DNA of 9,021 nucleotides, taken from assembly GCA_030019485.1 (NCBI GenBank), contig JASEEW010000072.1, forward strand, positions 1-9,021. The letters are read 5' to 3'. Below the pieces are notes generated by a model that had not been told where the DNA came from, did no database searches, and saw only the letters and a list, made by a program, of their open reading frames with translations. Position numbers and translations under genes: made by a program. This DNA is from Thermoplasmatales archaeon (lineage in GTDB: Archaea > Thermoplasmatota > JASEFT01 > JAUWIS01). How positions within the stretch are numbered: the first letter of the stretch is position 1; every line of letters starts with the position of its first letter. Positions 1-4,939 of the stretch are shown here, piece after piece.

Positions 1-105
1 TAAGGCCCATCTGAGCTTCTTTTTGTTCTTTATTTTTACCATCCATTCAGGATGTAAGCTTGAGAGGAAATTTTTTTGGGAAAAGACAGTTGATTTTGTT
101 TGCGT
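1..105 (-). other. Window-edge stretch downstream of the leftward pair; possible start of another leftward gene
   Basis: No complete gene is present here. On the minus strand an ATG at 46-44 opens a frame that runs off the window edge and reads MDGKNKEQKEAQMGL; a second ATG at 42-40 in another frame is also open (MVKIKNKKKLRWAL). Both are short and lysine-rich, so neither can be proven. No good ribosome site precedes either. A run of seven A then TTT on the minus strand (about 68-77) could be a weak TATA element for a leaderless start. No clear T-run terminator for the upstream gene is seen. Confidence 0.2.
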
Positions 106-621
106 TTATCTGATTTCCATCAAAAACCTCAGCAGAGCAATCTTGCTTGGTATTTGGATGTGTCTAAATCCAAGGATTCTCAAAGATACAGACTCTGATT
201 TGTCTCCTATTCTTAGTATCTCCTTATTCCTGTGTTTTAAAACAAAGGTTTTTTTGTTTTCAGCAAGAACATCAGCAATACCCTGAATTTTGTGGAGCAT
301 ACCAAAAATCTTCTTTCCCCAATTCAATTTTGGTGTTTTTTCTTTTGTAATTCCTGCATCTGGTTTTTTTTTCAAGCTGTATCCCATGTTTTTCAATGCC
401 AAAATAATAGGGTGTTTTGCGTCCCCAATATCCACAGAGAAAACATTTGAGTCAATGCTTAACCCTATAATGTCTTTTTCCTGCCTTAACTCTGCAGACA
501 TTGAGCCGTCTGTGATGAGATTCCATGCCTGGAAAACTGTTGGTAAACTCTGCAGCCGAAATTGTTTTTGATAAGATTTTACGTTGAAATCCAATGCTGC
601 AGAGTTTAGTTTAATGTTCAT
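106..621 (-). CDS. Unrecognised 171-residue protein, second gene of the leftward pair
   Basis: I do not recognise this family. The protein is soluble, with no signal peptide and no membrane segment. The N-terminal half (about residues 1-85) reads as alternating short beta strands and turns (FSVDIGDAKHPIILAL near 61-76). A basic, lysine-rich linker covers about 83-105, then a short helical stretch (residues 105-123), then a C-terminal strand-rich part (VLKHRNKEILRIG and SVSLRILGFRHIQI) ending in a hydrophobic helix. Its ATG (621-619) overlaps the TGA (620-618) of the upstream coiled-coil gene as ATGA, and only a weak purine stretch (GAAGAAA) precedes it, so translation is probably coupled. Both proteins are therefore likely made together and may form a complex; that is inference. 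Length and base use match its neighbours. Confidence 0.75.
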   Translation of the reverse strand: MNIKLNSAALDFNVKSYQKQFRLQSLPTVFQAWNLITDGSMSAELRQEKDIIGLSIDSNVFSVDIGDAKHPIILALKNMGYSLKKKPDAGITKEKTPKLNWGKKIFGMLHKIQGIADVLAENKKTFVLKHRNKEILRIGDKSESVSLRILGFRHIQIPSKIALLRFLMEIR

Positions 622-959
622 GGTTTCTTCAGCAGTGAAAGTGAAACCGATTTCTCGCCATCAACGGTTATTGTGAGTTTATCAAACTTCACCTTAAGCG
701 TTGTTTCCCTGTCCTCCAATGATTTAACGATGTTTGAAAGATGCGGTTTCCACTCTTTCACACCTGACAGAACAGTTGAAACAATTTCACCTTTTTTAGC
801 AATTATTTCTCTGGCAACTGCCCTGAGCTTCGGGAGCTCTCCTGTAATCTCAGAAACAATCTTCTTTGCTTCAGATGCTTTTTCAGCAACCTTCAATCGT
901 CTCTCAACGTCTTCTATTTTTTTTAACAGACCCTCAACCGTGTCCTCAGCTTTTCCCAT
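618..959 (-). CDS. Small coiled-coil protein, first gene of the leftward pair
   Basis: A 113-residue protein with no recognised family. About residues 5-45 form a charged amphipathic helix (EGLLKKIEDVERRLKVAEK), likely a coiled coil. A second helical part reaches about residue 80 and contains a conserved-looking KEWKPHLSNIVKSLED. The C-terminus is a probable beta hairpin (VKFDKLTITVDGEKSVSLSLL). There is no signal peptide or membrane helix. I chose the ATG at 959-957 because GGTGAT (969-964), a good match to the archaeal 16S tail, lies four bases upstream. A GTG at 968-966 would add three residues and, given the TATA element near 992-1000, could instead be a leaderless start. The gene is divergent from the zinc-ribbon/TPR gene and overlaps the next leftward gene by four bases. 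Confidence 0.78.
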   Translation of the reverse strand: MGKAEDTVEGLLKKIEDVERRLKVAEKASEAKKIVSEITGELPKLRAVAREIIAKKGEIVSTVLSGVKEWKPHLSNIVKSLEDRETTLKVKFDKLTITVDGEKSVSLSLLKKP

Positions 960-963
960 TTCA

Positions 964-969
964 ATCACC
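964..969 (-). promoter_or_regulatory. Ribosome binding site GGTGAT that decides the start of the leftward coiled-coil gene
   Basis: GGTGAT on the minus strand lies four bases before the ATG at 959. It contains the competing GTG codon itself, so use of this site by the ribosome and use of the GTG as a leaderless start are mutually exclusive. Confidence 0.55.
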
Positions 970-988
970 GACTATGTTATAATACTGA

Positions 989-1003
989 TGGTATTTAAAA
1001 CCT
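989..1003. promoter_or_regulatory. Shared TATA region between the divergent gene sets
   Basis: The sequence TATTTAAAA (992-1000) reads TTTTAAATA on the minus strand, so a TATA-like element is present in both directions inside a near-palindrome (GGTATTTAAAACC). An archaeal start about 25 bases away would fall near 968-970 on the minus strand, almost at the leftward start codon. On the plus strand it would fall near 1020-1024, giving a leader of about 40 bases before the ATG at 1061 that carries a ribosome site. This is the only strong TATA-like element in the 101-base divergent gap. A weaker GATATAA (1037-1043) is too close to the rightward ATG to fit a leadered transcript. Confidence 0.5.
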
Positions 1004-1060
1004 GTGGGAAATAGGAAACGTTTTTCAATTAGAAAGGATATAACAGAAGGGGGAGTAGTT

Positions 1061-1663
1061 ATGATCTGTCCTAACTGCAAATCCGAGATGCCTGATGATG
1101 CCACATTTTGCACAAAATGCTGGAATGTCGTGCCAGCACCTGTAGAGCCTGTAAAGAAGGAGAAGGTTGAGGAGGTTATTAAAAAATACGTTTCCGTGGC
1201 AGGCATCCCATTAATCCTGAAAATAGACACACATCTGAGCCTTGATAAAACACAAACAAATGCTGTGGAAGCCCTGAAGGAAAAGGTGAAAGAGGCTGAG
1301 ATGAGGTTCGGTGAGGGGGCAGGCGGTTTCAAAGCATACCTAATTTCAGGTATCGCAGCATTCATCTCCAAACATTATGAGGAGGCTGTTGAACACTTTA
1401 ACAGTGCAATAAAACTTGAGCCTGAGAGAAAAGAGGGGCATCACAACAAGGGCACAGCATTGTATTATTTAGGAAAATATGGTGAGGCAGTAGAATGCTT
1501 TGAGAAATCCATAAAAATTGACCCTATGCACGCCATTGGCTGGTACTCCAAAGCAATGGCACTCATCTACTCCAACAGGCTCCATGAGGGGCTGAAGTGC
1601 TATGAGAAGGCTGTGGAGATTGAGCCTGATCTGAAAAAAACCAGGTTCCCTTTTAAGAGGTAG
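1061..1663 (+). CDS. Zinc-ribbon and TPR-repeat protein
   Basis: A 200-residue soluble protein that probably acts as an adaptor binding other proteins. The N-terminus is a short treble-clef zinc ribbon with CPNC (Cys3, Cys6) and CTKC (Cys17, Cys20). A proline/lysine linker follows (about 24-45), then a less defined alpha/beta part (45-90). Three tandem tetratricopeptide repeats follow at about 91-122, 125-156 and 159-190, each ending in the usual KLEP, KIDP or EIEP. I chose the ATG at 1061 because GGGGGAG (1049-1055) lies upstream and the zinc ribbon starts directly at residue 2. A GTG at 1004 is in frame but would sit inside the divergent promoter. It is the first gene of the rightward operon, and the next start is two bases after its stop. 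Family membership is clear; the partner is unknown. Confidence 0.9.
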   Translation: MICPNCKSEMPDDATFCTKCWNVVPAPVEPVKKEKVEEVIKKYVSVAGIPLILKIDTHLSLDKTQTNAVEALKEKVKEAEMRFGEGAGGFKAYLISGIAAFISKHYEEAVEHFNSAIKLEPERKEGHHNKGTALYYLGKYGEAVECFEKSIKIDPMHAIGWYSKAMALIYSNRLHEGLKCYEKAVEIEPDLKKTRFPFKR

Positions 1664-1665
1664 TC

Positions 1666-2868
1666 ATGAGAAGGGTTTTGGTTTGCATATTAATACTTGT
1701 GGTGGTTTTCTCATTGATGTATTCACCGGTTAATGCTGATGAAAATAAAATAAACATTTATCTTGAGGTGAATTTTGATGAGGAAAATCATGCAACCATT
1801 ATATTTTCCATGGGAACACACATACCAGGCGGGGTCAGGCAGATACCTGCTAATGACTGGAACAAAGAATGGGCTGGGTACATCTCAACTCTCCCGAATG
1901 GAACCTTGGAAAAACATATTGCGACCCAGCTGAACAGCAGCACAGATGGTTTTGTGAAAAACGTTTTAGGTGTTGGGGGGAAGGTCACAGTTAACAGCAT
2001 ACTGGCGGCAAATGATTCAAATGGAATATACATAAAAATGAGGGCTATAATATCAGATACCACCCTGCACCCCCTGAGTTTCCTTGGAACAGAATATGGG
2101 GTGGAAAAAATTGATGAAATAGCCAATATCAAGGTAAAAATCACCAGCTCAAATGCAATACTTGAACCGCCTGTCATAGAGCTCATAGTGTTCCACTACA
2201 GGCTCCCGACAGGGGAATACATGGAGTATTCCTCAACTACAAATACAATAAATGTTAACACCAACCCTTTTTTCTCCCCGCTTGGCGCTTTTATTATGTT
2301 GATTGTTTTTGCAGTTTCCGGTATTAGTATATGCCTGTACGGCAGGAAATATATGAGGGGTACAAAACTCGGAATTGAGATGTGGGTTCTTGCCTTCATA
2401 TTCTATTTCTGTGCATTCATCCCTCTGAGCATTTACTTGGTCTATGTTTTTATAGGGCTTGGGCTTGTGTTATCCTTTGCAAGGATGCTCAAAGCTATCA
2501 GGGTGAGCAAGCCAAAGGCAAAACCGAAAAAGACACCGGCATCAGTGTCCGGGGAGGCTGTGGAAAAATATCTTGGAAAACCAAAAAAACCTAAGCCAAA
2601 AAAAGCAACAGTAGATGAGGAAGCGGAGAGAGCATATATTGATTTATCCAAGTATTCTGATTTCAGGGTTATTCCAAAAACAGGGGAGGTTGTTAAAAAG
2701 GAAGAGGAGAAAAAGGAGGAGGTAAAGGAGAAGCCTAAGATAGACATTGCCTCGTTGCTGCAGCTGGGAAGAAAGAAGAAAGAGGAAGAAAAGGGTAAAG
2801 AGGAGAAAACATTTGTAAAGATGATGGAGAAAAAAGGATTTAAGAAGGCGGAGGATAAGGATGCCTGA
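1666..2868 (+). CDS. Membrane protein with exported N-terminal domain and charged cytoplasmic tail
   Basis: A 400-residue protein I cannot assign to a named family. Residues 1-24 form a signal peptide (basic MRR, hydrophobic core, likely cut after VNA). Residues 25-200 are a strand-rich exported domain with possible N-glycosylation sites at Asn78, Asn90 and Asn116. Hydrophobic segments lie at about 203-224 and 238-273, the second long enough for two passes, with a basic loop between (GRKYMRGTK). This predicts three membrane passes, placing the C-terminal 120 residues in the cytoplasm. That tail is disordered-looking and extremely rich in Lys, Glu and Pro, with short ordered-looking islands (AYIDLSKYSDFRVIPK and KIDIASLLQLG) that could dock partners. 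The start lies two bases after the TPR stop, with GAGGT inside the preceding gene's end as ribosome site. Role inferred: anchor for the coiled-coil proteins encoded next. Confidence 0.88.
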   Translation: MRRVLVCILILVVVFSLMYSPVNADENKINIYLEVNFDEENHATIIFSMGTHIPGGVRQIPANDWNKEWAGYISTLPNGTLEKHIATQLNSSTDGFVKNVLGVGGKVTVNSILAANDSNGIYIKMRAIISDTTLHPLSFLGTEYGVEKIDEIANIKVKITSSNAILEPPVIELIVFHYRLPTGEYMEYSSTTNTINVNTNPFFSPLGAFIMLIVFAVSGISICLYGRKYMRGTKLGIEMWVLAFIFYFCAFIPLSIYLVYVFIGLGLVLSFARMLKAIRVSKPKAKPKKTPASVSGEAVEKYLGKPKKPKPKKATVDEEAERAYIDLSKYSDFRVIPKTGEVVKKEEEKKEEVKEKPKIDIASLLQLGRKKKEEEKGKEEKTFVKMMEKKGFKKAEDKDA

Positions 2869-3199
2869 GGAAAAACATGCCCAGACGCTCAAAATTGATA
2901 AGGGCATATCTACACTTATTGAAAAGTTTGACACGATAGCAAAGGCGCTGCGCACATACATAAAGGAAAACAGTGAAAAAATAGGTGGGGTGGATGAAAA
3001 ACTAAAAAGTCTTGAGACGCGAGTGTCAAAGATTGAAACAACACTGGACAGGATTAATGATTACAATGCCAGAATTGCTAAGGAGATTGAAAACAGCAGC
3101 AATCTGGTAACAGGCGGGTTTTATGACCTGAAATCCAGGATTGGGGATGTGGAGCTGAATGTTTTAAGCAGTATGAAAAAGAAAAAGGAGGAAAAATGA
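2861..3199 (+). CDS. Small coiled-coil protein
   Basis: A 112-residue soluble protein, helical almost throughout. Residues about 14-80 show a heptad pattern (GVDEKLKSLETRVSKIETTLDRI), predicting a parallel coiled coil. A glycine break (VTGGFYD, near 83-89) is followed by a second amphipathic helix and a run of lysines at the C-terminus. No family is recognised. Its ATG lies inside the end of the membrane-protein gene (8-base overlap) and is preceded by GGAGGAT (2850-2856), so the two genes are almost certainly cotranscribed and translationally coupled. The stop is part of an ATGAG sequence that reappears at the start of the next large gene (3432-3436). Confidence 0.82.
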   Translation: MPEEKHAQTLKIDKGISTLIEKFDTIAKALRTYIKENSEKIGGVDEKLKSLETRVSKIETTLDRINDYNARIAKEIENSSNLVTGGFYDLKSRIGDVELNVLSSMKKKKEEK

Positions 3200-3435
3200 G
3201 AGGAGTTAGGGATCAGGAGCTAGGGATTAGGGACGAACAAGTATCTAGGGAGCAGGGGTTAGGGTTTAGGGAAACAATCTCCCTATCCCCTAACTACTTG
3301 TCCCTAACTACTTGCCTTGCCCTAGCCCCTAACTACTATTCCCAAACTCCCCAGTTTACTAGTCGCATAAATTTATGTGTCTGCGAGGCTGGGGAGTTTG
3401 CCCTAACTACTGAACAGAAGGAGGAGGGAAAATGA
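3196..3435 (+). CDS. Doubtful 79-residue frame running through the inserted repeat
   Basis: This open frame starts with an ATGA overlap on the previous gene's stop, behind GGAGG, and ends with an ATGA overlap on the next gene's start, so ribosomes could pass through all three frames. The product looks like translated repeat rather than a designed protein: REQGLGFRE, GIRDEQVSRE and SPNYLSLTT are the typical output of degenerate TAGGG/CCCTA arrays. There is no domain, signal peptide or hydrophobic core. It would be called by most gene finders. I read it as a frame kept open, perhaps by chance or to preserve coupling, and not as a functional protein. Peptide evidence or codon-level constraint in relatives would change that. 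Confidence 0.3.
   Translation: MRGVRDQELGIRDEQVSREQGLGFRETISLSPNYLSLTTCLALAPNYYSQTPQFTSRINLCVCEAGEFALTTEQKEEGK
3202..3350 (+). repeat. Fold-back array of TAGGG heptamers (71-base imperfect inverted repeat)
   Basis: Left arm 3202-3272 and right arm 3280-3350 are both 71 bases and align without gaps as an inverted repeat, with about 51 of 71 positions complementary by hand count, around a seven-base loop (AACAATC). Each arm is itself a degenerate heptamer array. TAGGG occurs at 3207, 3221, 3228, 3246, 3260 and 3267, and CCCTA at the mirror positions 3327, 3320, 3302, 3288 and 3281. Both arms share the same four-base phase slip in the middle. This implies one array was copied as its own reverse complement and then diverged. 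In the transcript it would form a long stem between two coupled genes. Confidence 0.85.
3343..3400 (+). repeat. Second inverted repeat with perfect 12-base arms and a nested stem
   Basis: CAAACTCCCCAG (3343-3354) and CTGGGGAGTTTG (3389-3400) are perfect reverse complements. Inside them TCGCA (3363-3367) pairs with TGCGA (3382-3386). The apical loop contains the perfect palindrome CATAAATTTATG (3366-3377). The left arm shares 3343-3350 with the right end of the longer fold-back array, so the two stems cannot both form completely. Another CCCTAACTACT follows at 3401-3411. Confidence 0.8.
3366..3377 (+). promoter_or_regulatory. Possible TATA element inside the insert
   Basis: ATAAATTTA within CATAAATTTATG resembles an archaeal TATA box. 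A start about 25 bases downstream would lie near 3396-3400 and give a leader of about 35 bases with the GGAGGAGGG ribosome site (3420-3428) before the ATG at 3432. No convincing purine-rich BRE is seen upstream, so this is tentative. Confidence 0.3.
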
Positions 3436-4373
3436 GTGACATAATATCTTCGTTAGATGAATTAAAGCAGAATATTCCAAGAGGGGTACTGAAGAACATT
3501 CCAAACATAGCAGAGGATATTGAGAATGCAAAGGCCCTTGTGAAAAAACAAATGGAATATGAGAAGGATAAAAAGGAGATAATGGAAGCGCTGAAAAAAC
3601 AGAATGAGGAGCTGAGCAGAGCAAACGCTACGCTGGGTGCGAGAGAAAAAAAGGTTTCGGAAGCAGAAACCTCATTAAAAAACATGCTTGAGAAATTCTC
3701 AGACATCAGTTTCAGGGTTCAGAATGTGGAGAAAAGGGAAAAAGAGGTTTCTGAAAAAGAAAAAAAAATTGGTGAGTTGGAGGAAAAAACAGGGGAGTTA
3801 TTCAAGAAAAACACTGAGGTTTCAGCAGGCCTGGATGAAACCGGGAAAAAACTCGCAGTCCTGATGAATGAATGCAAGGAAATGCAGAAAAACCTGGGTG
3901 AAAGGGAGGCTGTTCTTACCAAGAGGGAGGAAAACATCAACAACTGGAAATCCCAATTAAATATGAGGGAGAAAAATATTTCTGCAAGGGAGGATGAGAT
4001 TGTTACCCTCACAAACAAAAGGGATGAGCTGAAAGAAGAAATGACAGCGCTTAAGGCAAAGAAAACAGCAGAGTTCAAGGAAGCCGATGAAAAACTGAAT
4101 GTTAAGGAAAGCGGGCTCCTTGCAAAGGAAAGGGAGCTTGCTGGCTACGAAAAAATGCTTTCTGACAGAAACGAAAGATTGACTGAAAGGAACATCAAAC
4201 TTGATGATTATGAGAGGAAGCTTCAGGAAAGGGAGAAAAACATTGAGGAAACAAAAAGGGAGCTTGAAAGAAAAGAGGAGCATATAAAAATACTGAAGGC
4301 GCAGATAGAGGCGCTTGAGAAAAGAAAACTTGAGCTTGAGAAAAACCTTTCAGAGCTGAGGGCGAAGATATAA
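3432..4373 (+). CDS. Long coiled-coil protein
   Basis: A 313-residue protein that is an almost uninterrupted coiled coil. The first 33 residues differ: a short acidic helix and a proline-containing segment (NIPRGVLKNIPNIAEDI) that may be a docking or capping element. From about residue 35 to the end the sequence is strongly charged with heptad leucines and a recurring pattern of the type REKxIxxRExxL, seen several times between about residues 70 and 280, suggesting growth by internal duplication. There is no ATPase head, hinge or zinc hook, so it is not an SMC or Rad50 protein, and there is no membrane segment. The start is supported by GGAGGAGGG (3420-3428). As last gene of the rightward set it could supply the rod or spacer of a complex anchored by the membrane protein. 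Archaeal coiled-coil proteins of this type are usually left as hypothetical. Confidence 0.85.
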   Translation: MSDIISSLDELKQNIPRGVLKNIPNIAEDIENAKALVKKQMEYEKDKKEIMEALKKQNEELSRANATLGAREKKVSEAETSLKNMLEKFSDISFRVQNVEKREKEVSEKEKKIGELEEKTGELFKKNTEVSAGLDETGKKLAVLMNECKEMQKNLGEREAVLTKREENINNWKSQLNMREKNISAREDEIVTLTNKRDELKEEMTALKAKKTAEFKEADEKLNVKESGLLAKERELAGYEKMLSDRNERLTERNIKLDDYERKLQEREKNIEETKRELERKEEHIKILKAQIEALEKRKLELEKNLSELRAKI

Positions 4374-4425
4374 TTGGTTTACATTGAGTGTTACGCCTTC
4401 GTTGAAATGATGATCATTCATATCA
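4374..4425 (-). pseudogene. Remnant of a second copy of the giant protein's C-terminal region
   Basis: The minus strand from 4418 to 4380 reads NDHHFNEGVTLNV, matching residues 1219-1231 of the giant protein (NDHHFDEGVTLNV, coded at 5335-5297) at 12 of 13 positions. The nucleotides differ mostly at third codon positions, as expected for two copies that diverged while both coded for protein. The match ends at the stop codon of the coiled-coil gene on one side and around the lipoprotein stop on the other, so only a scrap survives. It fills the whole 49-base gap between the convergent gene sets. No terminator is evident here for either direction. Confidence 0.6.
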
Positions 4426-4923
4426 ATCACTATAATCCACACTAAATACAGCCTTATTCCAATCAATCGTTAGGTTACATATTCCCGCAACTTCTATCGC
4501 CTTACTTTTTACATATTGCTTTGCGTCCTCAACATTCTCAGGATTTTGATGCTCCGAGCTGGTTGGTCGATAGCTCACATGAAAATCTCCATACTTGGTA
4601 GAATTATAAACCCAAGCGGATATAAGGATTTGTAATTCTGGGAAGTCATCAATGTACTTACGGCAACGTAATCCATAGTCGTCTATTTCAGGCCGATAAT
4701 CAGGATCAAGATAGGTAGTTACGTTATATCCGTTATTTTCAAGATCCTGTTTAGCCTGAGTATAATTTATATTTGCTATATCATCGTAAGCAGGATCATA
4801 TTCCAAAGTTATTAGACAAACATATCTTTTAGAATGGGAGTCAGGAAATAGAATACATCCTGAACTTGCTACAAGCAAGCAAACAAACAAAACAACAATT
4901 ACAAACGCTAATTTATTTCTCAT
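4423..4923 (-). CDS. Small predicted lipoprotein
   Basis: A 166-residue protein predicted to be exported and lipid-anchored on the outer face of the membrane. It has MRNK, a hydrophobic stretch (residues 5-19) and the lipobox VASSGC with the acceptor at Cys23. The mature part is acidic and aromatic-rich, with a possible alpha/beta start (TQAKQDLENNGYNVTTYLD) and four possible N-glycosylation sites (Asn53, 67, 107, 150). Two further cysteines (Cys87, Cys149) could form a disulfide. No family is recognised. I chose the ATG at 4923 because GAGGTGG (4933-4927) lies just upstream and the result is a textbook lipoprotein leader; an ATG at 4953 would add ten residues without a ribosome site and overlap the previous gene. 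It follows the giant surface protein by 16 bases and is likely cotranscribed, so it may help anchor or mature that protein. Confidence 0.85.
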   Translation of the reverse strand: MRNKLAFVIVVLFVCLLVASSGCILFPDSHSKRYVCLITLEYDPAYDDIANINYTQAKQDLENNGYNVTTYLDPDYRPEIDDYGLRCRKYIDDFPELQILISAWVYNSTKYGDFHVSYRPTSSEHQNPENVEDAKQYVKSKAIEVAGICNLTIDWNKAVFSVDYSD

Positions 4924-4926
4924 ATT

Positions 4927-4933
4927 CCACCTC
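4927..4933 (-). promoter_or_regulatory. Ribosome binding site GAGGTGG deciding the lipoprotein start
   Basis: GAGGTGG on the minus strand sits in the 16-base gap between the giant gene's stop (4942-4940) and the ATG at 4923. It supports the internal ATG over the upstream one at 4953. Confidence 0.7.
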
Positions 4934-4939
4934 ACTAAC

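Noticed and set aside
1004..1060. GTG start extending the zinc-ribbon/TPR protein by 19 residues
   Set aside because: The extension is basic and unlike the family, overlaps the divergent promoter region, and lacks a ribosome site, whereas the ATG at 1061 has one.
961..1371. 136-codon minus-strand frame
   Set aside because: It lies antisense to the zinc-ribbon/TPR gene, whose motifs and ribosome site are clear, and it has no domain of its own.
3202..3350. TAGGG/CCCTA units as a telomere or CRISPR array
   Set aside because: The units are degenerate, face both directions, lie inside an operon and have no spacers of constant length, so neither a chromosome end nor a CRISPR array fits.
3407..3706. 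Minus-strand Ser/Phe-rich frames opposite the long coiled-coil gene (also 3719-4078 and 3957-4283)
   Set aside because: Ser/Phe/Leu-rich frames are the usual antisense shadow of Lys/Glu-rich coiled-coil coding sequence.
3432..4373. Long coiled-coil gene as an SMC/Rad50-type protein
   Set aside because: No Walker A or B motif, no hinge and no CxxC hook is present in 313 residues.
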